64,000 nt of DNA from Silicimonas sp963779765 (GTDB taxonomy: Bacteria; Pseudomonadota; Alphaproteobacteria; Rhodobacterales; Rhodobacteraceae): contig CAVZZP010000003.1 of the NCBI GenBank assembly GCA_963779765.1, forward strand, positions 62,001-126,000, given 5' to 3'. Shown in pieces: positions 8,601-16,624 of the stretch. The translations under genes were made by a program, and so were the position numbers. Numbering within the stretch: position 1 is the first letter of the stretch; every line of letters starts with the position of its first letter. The notes under the pieces were generated by a model. That model was not told where the DNA came from. It did no database searches and saw only the letters and a program-made list of their open reading frames with translations.

Positions 8601-9543
8601 CGCCGAGCGCCTTCGCTGGAGCCTTGCCGGGCTGGCCGCGGGTCTCGCGATCCTTCTGGTCGTCCTCGGTGCGTCGGGCGCGACGCTGGACGGGCTCGGG
8701 AACGTGGTGGCCGGGGTGCCGTGGGGGGTATGGCCAGCGATCGCGCTGACATACGCCATCCTCCTCGGCCTCGCTGCCTGGAAATGGCGGATCGTGCTTG
8801 CCGAGACGCTGGCGGGGCGGACGGTGCCGCCCGGGACGGCGCTGTCTGCGACGGCGACGGGGGCGCTTCTGGGGCAGGTCATCTCGATCCAGGTCAGCAC
8901 GCCCATCGTGCGGGCCTGGGCGGCGCGGCGGCACGGGATCGGCGCGCGGGCGGCGGCGGGCACTTCGCTTTTCGAGCAGGCGCTCGAGCTTCTGACGCTG
9001 GCGCTGGCCGCGGCGGCGAGCGTTGTTCTTGCGGCAAGTGGAGAGAGGCTGTGGGCGGCGGCGCTCGCTCTCGTGGTGCTGCTGGCGGTCGGGACGGCGC
9101 TTCTCGCCCCTCTCCTTCGGCTCGGTGCGGCGATCCTGAGGGCCCTGCCCTTCGCTCCCGCTGCGATGCTGGCCGACGCGCTTGCGGCGGCGGCGGCGCA
9201 GCGTCCGGCAATCCTGCGGCAGCTGATGGCGCTGTCGCTTATGCGTTATGTGCTGCTGACGGCGCTGAATGTGGGTGTCCTGATGATCCTGGTGCCGGGG
9301 CTCGACCCGGTTGCGCTGGCGGTCGTCTTTCCGCTGATCCTGCTGGTGAGTTCGATACCTTTCCTGCCCGCCGGTCTGGGGCTGGCCGAGGCGACATGGG
9401 CCGGGGCGCTGGCGCTTCAGGGGGTCGATGCCGTGAGTGCCGCCGAGGCGGCGCTGGCGTTGCGGATCGTCACGTTGACGGGCTTCGTCGCGGTCTATCC
9501 TCTGCTGGCGCTGGCGGGACGCCGAGACGCGGGCGGCGCCTAG
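8593..9543 (+). CDS. Lysylphosphatidylglycerol synthase TM-region-like (UPF0104) membrane protein
   Basis: The 316-residue protein consists almost entirely of about eight hydrophobic helices. The pattern LAAWKWRIVLAE, then ALLGQVISIQVSTPIVRAWA, and finally the glycine-rich SSIPFLPAGLGLAEATWAG is typical of the MprF flippase-like region family. Members occur beside glycosyltransferases and are thought to move or process lipid-linked substrates. Translation appears to begin at TTG (8593), overlapping the preceding gene by 8 bp, which suggests translational coupling; no ATG lies nearby. Its stop overlaps the stop of the convergent GT2 gene by 4 bp. Confidence 0.75.
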   Translation: MSDAERLRWSLAGLAAGLAILLVVLGASGATLDGLGNVVAGVPWGVWPAIALTYAILLGLAAWKWRIVLAETLAGRTVPPGTALSATATGALLGQVISIQVSTPIVRAWAARRHGIGARAAAGTSLFEQALELLTLALAAAASVVLAASGERLWAAALALVVLLAVGTALLAPLLRLGAAILRALPFAPAAMLADALAAAAAQRPAILRQLMALSLMRYVLLTALNVGVLMILVPGLDPVALAVVFPLILLVSSIPFLPAGLGLAEATWAGALALQGVDAVSAAEAALALRIVTLTGFVAVYPLLALAGRRDAGGA

Positions 9544-10484
9544 GTCTTTCCGAGCGCGAGCCTCAGCCTCGGCCAGACGCGCGAAGGAAGTTGCGTCGCG
9601 CGGACGAAGGCAGGCCAGCGGTGCGGCCCGAGCGCCAGTACTTTGGACAGGGCGCCCAGCAGTCCCCGGCCCCCCGCGTGATATGCGCCTGCCAGCGCCG
9701 CGTTCACCGCGTTCGAGGCCTCGGCCAGGCGGCGGACCCTTTCTGCGTCCGGTGCAGCAAGCTGACCGATGTGCCGGGCGACCGGCTCCGCGAGTTGCGC
9801 CCTGAAGCCTTCTGCGTCGCGCGACCCCGTGAGGGTAAGCGAGCCACGATGGATACGGAAAGCGGCGGCGCGTTCGGGATGCCAGCCGACGCCACGCCGT
9901 GCCAGCCGAAGCCAGAGGTCCCAGTCGGCGGTGTACCAGAGCGTCTCGTCGAGACCGCCGCCCGACAGCGCGGCTGCGGTGCGGATCATGGTCGCGGGCA
10001 GCGCCACGGTGTTCTGCACCAGAAGGCTCGACAGCGCTTCGCTGGCCGGGACCGTTCGCGGAATGGCTCCGAAGGGCGGCGACATGTGCCCGACGGTCCT
10101 GCCGCCCCGGTCGATGAGGTGCGCGCCGTGGATCCACAGGTCGACGTCCGGCATGTCCCGCGCCATCCGCTGCAAGAGAGCGGCGCGGCCCGGCCTCCAG
10201 ACGTCGTCCTGGTGCAGCATGGCGACCAGGGGAGCGCGGGCGCGAGACAGGGCGAGGTTGGTGTTCCGGCACCAGCCGGTGCCTTGCGGGTTGTCGAGCA
10301 CGCGTAGTGGCAGGCGGGTCGCAGCCTCCTCCAGGATGGCGCGGCTTTCGTCGCGCGATGCCTGGTCGACGGCGATGATCTCGATTCCGTCGGTCTGTCC
10401 TTCGAGCGAGGCGAGCGCAGCCGGCAGCGTTGCCGCGCCATTGAAGACGGGCATGACAACGGAGAGCCAGGGGGTCGCGGTCAT
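9540..10484 (-). CDS. Glycosyltransferase family 2
   Basis: The 314-residue cytosolic protein begins with LSVVMPVFNGAATLP, a textbook GT2 start. The sugar-nucleotide Asp lies in IIAVDQASRDES, and the metal-binding DxD equivalent is HQDDVW near residues 91-96. The acceptor-side signature WYTADWDLWLRLARRG sits at about 185-200. No membrane anchor is visible. It converges on the membrane cluster at 5.4-9.5 kb, overlapping by 4 bp, and may add a sugar to the same glycan. The acceptor is unknown. Confidence 0.85.
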   Translation of the reverse strand: MTATPWLSVVMPVFNGAATLPAALASLEGQTDGIEIIAVDQASRDESRAILEEAATRLPLRVLDNPQGTGWCRNTNLALSRARAPLVAMLHQDDVWRPGRAALLQRMARDMPDVDLWIHGAHLIDRGGRTVGHMSPPFGAIPRTVPASEALSSLLVQNTVALPATMIRTAAALSGGGLDETLWYTADWDLWLRLARRGVGWHPERAAAFRIHRGSLTLTGSRDAEGFRAQLAEPVARHIGQLAAPDAERVRRLAEASNAVNAALAGAYHAGGRGLLGALSKVLALGPHRWPAFVRATQLPSRVWPRLRLALGKT

Positions 10485-10718
10485 CGCGGCGTCCTTTGAC
10501 CGCTGTGTGGTTTCATGCGCTGTCTTTCCGCCTTAAATCGGAGACAACCGTCTCACAGGAAATAATGACCGAAATTTGACGGCTTAGAAGCCGCCATTGA
10601 AACAATCGCGCGTTTCTTCGATGCGGTGTCCAGAGGTCGATACCGGGCGGCAGCTTCTCGGATCGACACTTGGCGGGGTTCGCCGCACCTTGGGGCAGCA
10701 ACACCAGAAAGAGCGACG

Positions 10719-11102
10719 ATGCCCGACCTCGACACCAACAAGCGCAACGTCCGCGCCTTCTACGAGATGATGTTCAACGACTGCGAGCCGCGACGCGCCA
10801 TCGAGATGTACGCGGGCCAGACCTATATCCAGCACAACCCGCATGTCGGCGACGGCAAGGAGGCGTTTGTCCGCTATTTCGAGCGGATGGCCTCGGAATA
10901 TCCCGGCAAGCGCGTCGAGATCAGGCGTGCCTTCGCCGAGGGAAACCACGTGATCCTGCATTGTCACCAGATTTGGCCCGGCGATCTCGAGTATGCGGGT
11001 ATCGACATCTTCCGGTTGGATGACGACGGCAAGGTCGTCGAGCATTGGGACGTTCTTCAGGTCATTCCCGGGGCCAGCGAAAACGAAAACGGCATGTTCT
11101 GA
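10719..11102 (+). CDS. SnoaL-like / NTF2-fold protein
   Basis: The 127-residue protein has the cone-shaped NTF2 fold of SnoaL-like polyketide cyclases and related proteins. Visible elements are the N-terminal helix NVRAFYEMMFND, the pocket residues YIQHNPHVGDGKEAF near 36-50, and the C-terminal strands IDIFRLDDDGKVVEHWDVLQ. His and Asp in the HNPHVGDG and EHWD positions are conserved in the family. Most bacterial members have no assigned substrate. The start is the ATG at 10719, the first codon in register with the fold. It appears to be a single-gene unit with 234 bp of non-coding DNA upstream. Confidence 0.8.
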   Translation: MPDLDTNKRNVRAFYEMMFNDCEPRRAIEMYAGQTYIQHNPHVGDGKEAFVRYFERMASEYPGKRVEIRRAFAEGNHVILHCHQIWPGDLEYAGIDIFRLDDDGKVVEHWDVLQVIPGASENENGMF

Positions 11103-11225
11103 GGATCGGTCACACCCGCCGCGTGGGCAATTCCGCGCCACTATCCGCCTGCGTGCCTCGCGGGGCCAATTGGCGATTGCTCCCAGATCGCAGCGCCTTA
11201 AGTTGCGCGCAAATCCAACGATCCG

Positions 11226-12029
11226 ATGGAACTTATGGGTAGAATTACAGCAGTACGACTTGTCCTCGTGATGGCGGCCGGTCTGGCGCTCGCCGGGTGC
11301 TCGGGATCCATGCCGTCGGAAGACGTGGGCAACTTTCAGGATCTGGAAGACGTGGGCGACTACGGCGAGGTGCAGGAGGGGCATATCGTCATCCCGCGCG
11401 TCGACCCGCAGTACCTTCAGGAACCCAATCGCCGGACCTCGGTGGCCTACAACGGGTACGAGACGCCCGGAACGATCGTCGTCGATCCCTACGCCAAGTT
11501 TCTCTATTACGTCGAGGCGCCCGGAGCCGCGATCCGCTATCCCATCGCGGCGGGCCGCGAGGGGCGCGGCTTTCAGGGAGAAGCCACGGTCGGACGCATG
11601 GCGGAGTGGCCCGGATGGACGCCGACCGCGAACATGATCCGCAGCGAGCCCGACGTCTATGGTCCCTTCTCGAAGGGCATTCCGGGCGGCAGGGCGAACC
11701 CACTGGGCGCGAGGGCCATCTACCTCTACCGGGGCAATCGCGACACCTATTACCGGATCCACGGGACGAACGATCCGGCGACGATCGGCAACTCGGGTAG
11801 CGCGGGCTGCATCCGGCTGTTCAACCAGGACGCCATCGACCTCTACAATCGCGTGTCCGTGGGATCGACGGTCGTTGTGCGGACCTATGAGGAATCCGTG
11901 GCGATCGAAGGCTACGACATGGCGAACCGGGGCCAGGAGATGTTGCCGAGGCACGTCGATCCCGCCGAGGTCTATGCGGCGGTCGCCGAGGATCAGCGAC
12001 GCAAGGAAGAGTACGAAGCGGGGTTCTGA
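11226..12029 (+). CDS. L,D-transpeptidase (YkuD) lipoprotein
   Basis: The 267-residue protein starts with a lipoprotein signal peptide ending in LALAGC, so it is probably anchored in the outer or inner membrane facing the periplasm. The YkuD catalytic domain spans about residues 80-220. Its motif HGTN...SGSAGCIRL places the catalytic His at 179 and the nucleophile Cys at 195. These enzymes form 3-3 peptidoglycan cross-links or attach proteins to peptidoglycan. The C-terminal 45 residues are charged and unlike the core domain. A second ATG at 11235 is equally possible as start. Confidence 0.9.
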   Translation: MELMGRITAVRLVLVMAAGLALAGCSGSMPSEDVGNFQDLEDVGDYGEVQEGHIVIPRVDPQYLQEPNRRTSVAYNGYETPGTIVVDPYAKFLYYVEAPGAAIRYPIAAGREGRGFQGEATVGRMAEWPGWTPTANMIRSEPDVYGPFSKGIPGGRANPLGARAIYLYRGNRDTYYRIHGTNDPATIGNSGSAGCIRLFNQDAIDLYNRVSVGSTVVVRTYEESVAIEGYDMANRGQEMLPRHVDPAEVYAAVAEDQRRKEEYEAGF

Positions 12030-12519
12030 GACGGTGTCTGCCGGTCGGCGCGAGATCTCGCTTCGGACCTTGTGCTTTCGCGTCCCGCCCCGGTCAGGAC
12101 TGCCCATCGGGGTCAGAGACTGGCCCGCCCCGGGTCGTGCATCCTGCAGATCCACCGGGTCACGATCCAGCCAGGGTTGGCCACTGACCACTGTGCGATC
12201 TGAGCCTGGGATTGCGTCATGCACACCATGATGCCGACGTCGGCATAAAGCAGGCTGCGCTCTTCGCATCGGTCCGCGTCAGCGGCGAGGCACGCCGAAA
12301 GCTATACGGTCAAACCGGATGATTTCCTGTTCCCGATCAATTGCTTCGGTGCCGCGCTTCATCTTCTTCTGCACGTGGATGGCCCTCGCCCACAGTCTTG
12401 TGTCCGTGGATCTCCGGCTGGCGCGAACTCAGAATAGCGACGACGGCATGGCAGGCGCCTTTGCCGTCGGCGAGCATCACGCGTACGGTCTTCGACGGAA
12501 CGGCTCCGGGAGAGGCGCC
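12030..12519. other. Non-coding stretch with a 16-bp palindrome
   Basis: I see no convincing gene here. An open frame upstream of 12520 on the plus strand is continuous with the hydrolase-LuxR gene, but its residues do not match the family. The only structured element is a perfect palindrome at 12231-12246. Confidence 0.5.
12231..12246. repeat. 16-bp perfect palindrome, possible operator
   Basis: The sequence ATGCCGACGTCGGCAT is its own reverse complement. It lies 273 bp before the start of a LuxR-domain gene. It could be a regulator site; no function is shown. Confidence 0.4.
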
Positions 12520-13587
12520 ATGCGGGATGGTCAGATCAGGTTCTTCGAAAGCTTCGACGGCACGAAGATCGCGTATTGCGTCTCTGGCAAGGGTCCGCCG
12601 GTCATTCTTCTGCCGAGCTGGCTCACGCATCTGGAGTTCCAGCGGCGAAGCGTTGCCTGGAAACCCTGGCTCGACGCGCTGTCGGATCGCTACTCGCTTG
12701 TCCGCTATGACCCGCGCGGGTGCGGCATGTCCGACCGCTCGGTCGAGGACCTGACCTTCGGAGCCTGGGTTCGGGACCTCGACGCGCTGGTCGGACACCT
12801 GAAGCTTGGCGGGGTCTCCCTGATCGGCGTGTGTCAGGGCGGTGCGGTGGCGCTGGAATACGCCGCGCGTCATCCGGGGCGGGTCAGCCACCTGGTGCTG
12901 TTCGGGACCTATGCGCGCGGACGCAACAAGCGGGGCGACATTCCTCTCGAGCCGGAAAAGGCGCGGGTCATGCTGGACATGGTCCGTCTGGGCTGGGGCA
13001 GCGACGACCATGCCTTCGCGACGGCCTTCGCCAAGCAGTTTCAGCCGGACGGCGCGCCCGGTCATCTGGGAACATGGTGCGAGTTGCAGCGCCGCGCGGC
13101 CTCGCCCGACGTCGCGGCCAAGCTGACCGAATACATGTTCGGGATCGACATCCGCACAGCGCTGACCGTCATCGGCTGTCCGACGCTGGTGGCCCACGCA
13201 ACCGGCGACGCCGTCGTGCCCCTGGCAGAGGGGCGGCTTCTGGCGCAATCGATACACGGGGCGCAATTCCTCGAACTCGACACGCGCAACCATTTCCCCC
13301 GTGACGACGAACCGGCGTGGGCGTCCTTCGTCGAGGTCCTTCATGAGTTTCTTCCGGCGCCGGCCCTTGAGGACGGCCGGTTCGCCGGGCTCACCGCGCG
13401 GGAACGGGAGGTGCTCGACCTGGTCGCCGCGGGCCTCGGCAACCGCGCCATAGCCGGCGACCTCGGGATCAGTCCGAAGACGGTCCGCAACCACGTCTCG
13501 GGCCTGTTCGCGGCCCTCGGCGTCAACACCCGGGCGGAAGCGATCGTGATGGGACGCGACGCAGGCTTCGGGCGCCGCGACGGGTGA
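12520..13587 (+). CDS. Alpha/beta hydrolase fused to LuxR-type HTH domain
   Basis: The 355-residue protein joins two domains. Residues 1-280 form an alpha/beta hydrolase with YDPRGCGMSD and a nucleophile elbow GVCQGG, where Cys105 replaces the usual Ser; the later His lies in RNHFP. Residues 290-350 form a LuxR/FixJ helix-turn-helix, LTAREREVLDLVAAG...NRAIAGDLGISPKTVRNHV. The hydrolase part probably senses or processes a small ligand that controls DNA binding, as proposed for similar fusions in other proteobacteria and actinobacteria. Translation starts at the ATG following GGGAGAGG. No target promoter can be identified, though a palindrome lies upstream. Confidence 0.85.
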   Translation: MRDGQIRFFESFDGTKIAYCVSGKGPPVILLPSWLTHLEFQRRSVAWKPWLDALSDRYSLVRYDPRGCGMSDRSVEDLTFGAWVRDLDALVGHLKLGGVSLIGVCQGGAVALEYAARHPGRVSHLVLFGTYARGRNKRGDIPLEPEKARVMLDMVRLGWGSDDHAFATAFAKQFQPDGAPGHLGTWCELQRRAASPDVAAKLTEYMFGIDIRTALTVIGCPTLVAHATGDAVVPLAEGRLLAQSIHGAQFLELDTRNHFPRDDEPAWASFVEVLHEFLPAPALEDGRFAGLTAREREVLDLVAAGLGNRAIAGDLGISPKTVRNHVSGLFAALGVNTRAEAIVMGRDAGFGRRDG

Positions 13588-13609
13588 GACCGGGACCGGA
13601 GACCCGGTC
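13588..13609 (+). terminator. Hairpin directly after the hydrolase-LuxR stop codon
   Basis: GACCGGG at 13588-13594 pairs with CCCGGTC at 13603-13609 around an 8-nt loop, starting right after the TGA. There is no T-run, so it may act as an mRNA 3' end or a weak terminator. Confidence 0.45.
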
Positions 13610-13718
13610 ATGCCCAAGTGCGCCTGCAGGTATCCGGGGAATTTAGGACAATCGCCCCATGCGACGGAACGGGCGAGGACCTAGGCTTTTCGAGAACCGG
13701 ATCCCACAGCCCGAGAAG

Positions 13719-14036
13719 ATGACCATGTCCACATCCCGCAGCGTTCTTGCTTCGCTTATCTTGATATCGGCCTTCGCATCCCTTGAACCGGCTGCCGCCT
13801 TCCCGTCTGTCGGACAAGAGGCGTGCGAGCAGGCGCAGGCACTGAAGACGTCCTATCTTCGATGCGAGTCATTGGCGCAGAACGGGGCCTTGGACGGGTC
13901 CGGGATCGCCGAGTGTTCGGAGATCTACGAGACGCTGAAGCATCGCGTCTTCGACGGCAGCTATTCCGCCCTTCGCGCCTGGTACGAGGGCACGGAAGAC
14001 GCTCTGCCGCATCCTCGTCATGAGTTGAGATGCTGA
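13719..14036 (+). CDS. Small secreted protein, unknown function
   Basis: I do not recognise this 105-residue protein. It begins with a clear signal peptide (basic start, hydrophobic core SVLASLILISAFASLEPAAA, cleavage near AAA-FP). The mature part of about 80 residues has four cysteines, in EAC, LRC, AEC and the last residue, which could form two disulfides in the periplasm. Two in-frame ATG codons lie two codons apart; the first is used here. It stands alone in its transcript as far as can be seen. Confidence 0.6.
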   Translation: MTMSTSRSVLASLILISAFASLEPAAAFPSVGQEACEQAQALKTSYLRCESLAQNGALDGSGIAECSEIYETLKHRVFDGSYSALRAWYEGTEDALPHPRHELRC

Positions 14037-14101
14037 TCGTTCGCGCACGACCGCGTCCGCCCGGTCGAGCCGAAGTGATTGAGAGGTGCAGGAACGTGCC
14101 A

Positions 14102-14136
14102 CGGAATCGCCACGATTCCGACGCTGTTTGAAACAG
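14102..14136. repeat. Two adjacent inverted repeats
   Basis: CGGAATCG (14102-14109) and CGATTCCG (14113-14120) flank a 3-nt loop. CTGTTT (14124-14129) and AAACAG (14131-14136) flank one base. Both lie just before the small open frame at 14160. Confidence 0.5.
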
Positions 14137-14159
14137 TGTTCCGCTTGCGAGGTTGTCCG

Positions 14160-14309
14160 ATGCGCCGCCTGTTTTCGAAGCTACTTAATTCCGCCTCCGA
14201 GAAGCGGGAGAAGAAGAGCCGGCAAAAGATTTCGCAGCACATCGACTGGAGGCCGGACGCGCAGCGTCCTCAGAGCCGCAGCAGAAAACTCAGCAAATCG
14301 TACCGTTGA
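14160..14309 (+). CDS. Possible 49-residue basic peptide
   Basis: A short frame of 49 residues starts with ATG eight bases after a GAGG sequence. The product is very rich in Lys, Arg and Ser (for example SEKREKKSRQK) with a hydrophobic start (MRRLFSKLL). I know no family for it. It follows two tandem hairpins and precedes a non-coding region. It may be a real small gene or a chance frame; I lean slightly toward chance. Confidence 0.25.
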   Translation: MRRLFSKLLNSASEKREKKSRQKISQHIDWRPDAQRPQSRSRKLSKSYR

Positions 14310-14653
14310 CCCTCCAGTCCTGGGGCGAACAACGAGCGGGATAGCCAGGCGTCGCATCCGACGCCACCACGACCGGAAACAGCGTCAAACGCGCGGCTGC
14401 GGGTCTTTCGATGCGGCCTTGTCTTCGTCTCCATATCCTGAAGTATGATTGCGTCGCTCGGGGCTTACTCTCCGGGCGCGCCGCTTGGCCGTCATTTCGG
14501 CGAGCTTGAGGCGAAACGACGGTGTGTGGCGGCGGGTGACGATACGCCCCGACCCAGACTGACCTGTCAAAGGCCGGAACAAGGCCGGGTCTGGGTCGTT
14601 GGCCCATCACGAGATTGGTCAGAACCAGCGGAATTTAAGGGGACAAGTTTTAG
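14310..14653 (+). other. Non-coding leader region of the glgE operon
   Basis: No supported gene is present in these 344 bases. The functional element I can see is the EcfG-type promoter at 14576-14600, 53 bp before the glgE start. Confidence 0.6.
14576..14600 (+). promoter_or_regulatory. EcfG-type (general stress sigma factor) promoter of the glgE operon
   Basis: GGAAC at 14576-14580 and CGTT at 14597-14600 are separated by 16 bases, matching the alphaproteobacterial EcfG consensus GGAAC-N16/17-CGTT exactly. Transcription would start near 14606. It points to stress control of alpha-glucan and trehalose metabolism. Confidence 0.75.
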
Positions 14654-16624
14654 GTGGCGGTCGGAAAGACAAGAAAAGATAGCAGCTTAGCGATACTGGA
14701 AGCTCTGGCGCAGAAGCGGTTGGTGATCGAGGCGGTGAGCCCCGAGATCGACGGGGGCCGATTTCCCGCCAAGGGAGTGGTCGGTTGGCCGGAGACTGTA
14801 AGCGCTGACATTTTCGGTGAAGGTCATGAGGTGATCGCCGCCGCCATCGTCAGGAACGATGGCAGCGAGATACCGATGCTCAAGGGTGTCAACGACCGGT
14901 GGAGCGCCGAAGTCACCTTCGACGACGTCGGACCGGCGACTTTGACCTTGGTCGCGTGGCGCGACCTCTGGGGCACATGGGCGCGCGACACACGCAAGAA
15001 GCTCGAGGCTGGGCAGGACGTGTCCGTCGAGTTGCAGGAAGCACGGCTGCTCGTGGCAGGCCTGAAGCCTCGGCGCGGAGAAGGATCGTCTTTGACCGAC
15101 CTGCGCGCCGCCGCCAAGGCAGGCGACATGGAAACGCTGCTTTCGGCTGAGACACTCGCGACGATGGCTCGCCACGGACCGCGGGCCAATGTCACCCGAT
15201 ACGAGGATCTGCCTTTCTGGATCGACCGCGAGCGGGCGGCCTTCTCGGCATGGTACGAGTTGTTCCCGCGGTCCACCGGGCCGGAGGGACAGCACGGCAC
15301 CTTCCGCGACGTGATCGACAGGCTCGACTACGTGCGAGACCTGGGCTTCGACGTTCTGTACTTCCCGCCCATTCATCCCATCGGTACGACGAACCGCAAG
15401 GGCAAGAACAATTCCCTCAAGTCCGAACCAGACGACGTGGGCTCGCCCTATGCCATCGGCTCGCCCGAAGGCGGCATGGACGCCGTGCATCCCGAATTGG
15501 GCACGCTGGAGGATTTCGACGCGCTCGTCGCCGCGGCTGCCGACAAGGGGCTCGAGATCGCTCTCGACATCGCGCTGAACGCCTCGCCCGACCATCCGTG
15601 GATCGAAGAGCATCCCGACTGGTTCGAACGCCGTCCGGACGGGACGATCAAATACGCCGAAAACCCTCCGAAGAAGTACGAGGACATCGTCAACTTCCGC
15701 TATTACCTCGACGACGGCCGTCCCAATGCGCCGTTCTGGGAGGCGATCCGCGATCTGTTCCTGTTCTGGGCGGGGCATGGCGTGCTGTGCTTCCGCGTCG
15801 ATAACCCGCACACCAAACCGTTCCCATTCTGGGAATGGATCATCGCCGAGGTCCGGGTCACATATCCCGAGGCGATCTTCCTCTCGGAGGCGTTCACACG
15901 GCCCAAGGTGATGAAGCGGCTGGCGAAGCTGGGCTTCAACCAGAGCTATACCTATTACACCTGGCGCGACACGGCGGAGGAGCTGTCGGAATACCTCACC
16001 GAGTTGACCACCGAGGAATGCCGCCACTACATGCGGCCGAACTTCTTCACCAATACGCCCGACATCAACCCCATTGCCTTGCAGTATTCCGGTCGTGCGG
16101 GCTTTCGCACCCGGCTTCTGATGGCGGCGTCGCTGGCGGGGAACTACGGGATGTATTCCGGCTTCGAGCTGTGCGAAAGCGCGCCGCTGCCTGGCAAGGA
16201 AGAGTATCTCGACTCCGAGAAGTACCAGTTGCGGCACCGCGACTGGGATGCCGAGGGCAACATCAAGGACGACATCCGTCTGATCAACCGGATCCGGCGC
16301 GAGAATCCCGCGATGAAGGATTTCCTGAACCTGAAGTTCTTCCCCAGCGGCGACGAGCGCGTCCTCTATTACGGCCGCTTCGACGAGGTGAACCGCAACT
16401 ATCTTCTGTTCCACGTTCTCATCGACCCCCATACCGGCGCCGAGTTCGACTTCGAGGTGCCGCTCTGGGAGTTCGATCTGCCCGATGCCGCTTCGATCAG
16501 GGTCGAGGATGCCATCCACGGCAACCAGTTCATGTGGCACGGAAAGGACCATTGGCTTGCCCTTGATCCCGTGAACCGGCCCTATGCCATATGGAAGCTG
16601 TTCCCGCCGGGAGGGGTCGCATGA
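14654..16624 (+). CDS. glgE: Alpha-1,4-glucan:maltose-1-phosphate maltosyltransferase
   Basis: The 656-residue GH13 enzyme transfers maltose from maltose 1-phosphate to the non-reducing end of alpha-1,4-glucan, releasing phosphate. The N-terminal beta-sandwich begins with VIEAVSPEIDGGRFPAKGVV, a GlgE signature. The GH13 barrel has YFPPIHPIG near 235, nucleophile Asp383 (FRVDNPHTKPF) and acid/base Glu412 (FLSEAFTRP). The 29-residue spacing equals that of the Streptomyces enzyme (Asp394, Glu423). Translation appears to start at GTG 14654; the site is not strong. It overlaps the next gene by 4 bp (ATGA). With the TreS/maltokinase and GlgB genes behind it, it forms a complete trehalose-to-glucan route. 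Confidence 0.95.
   Translation: MAVGKTRKDSSLAILEALAQKRLVIEAVSPEIDGGRFPAKGVVGWPETVSADIFGEGHEVIAAAIVRNDGSEIPMLKGVNDRWSAEVTFDDVGPATLTLVAWRDLWGTWARDTRKKLEAGQDVSVELQEARLLVAGLKPRRGEGSSLTDLRAAAKAGDMETLLSAETLATMARHGPRANVTRYEDLPFWIDRERAAFSAWYELFPRSTGPEGQHGTFRDVIDRLDYVRDLGFDVLYFPPIHPIGTTNRKGKNNSLKSEPDDVGSPYAIGSPEGGMDAVHPELGTLEDFDALVAAAADKGLEIALDIALNASPDHPWIEEHPDWFERRPDGTIKYAENPPKKYEDIVNFRYYLDDGRPNAPFWEAIRDLFLFWAGHGVLCFRVDNPHTKPFPFWEWIIAEVRVTYPEAIFLSEAFTRPKVMKRLAKLGFNQSYTYYTWRDTAEELSEYLTELTTEECRHYMRPNFFTNTPDINPIALQYSGRAGFRTRLLMAASLAGNYGMYSGFELCESAPLPGKEEYLDSEKYQLRHRDWDAEGNIKDDIRLINRIRRENPAMKDFLNLKFFPSGDERVLYYGRFDEVNRNYLLFHVLIDPHTGAEFDFEVPLWEFDLPDAASIRVEDAIHGNQFMWHGKDHWLALDPVNRPYAIWKLFPPGGVA

Noticed and set aside
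14620..14653. Possible insertion-sequence end before glgE
   Set aside because: The AT-rich GGAATTTAAGGGG stretch has no matching inverted repeat, target duplication or transposase remnant.
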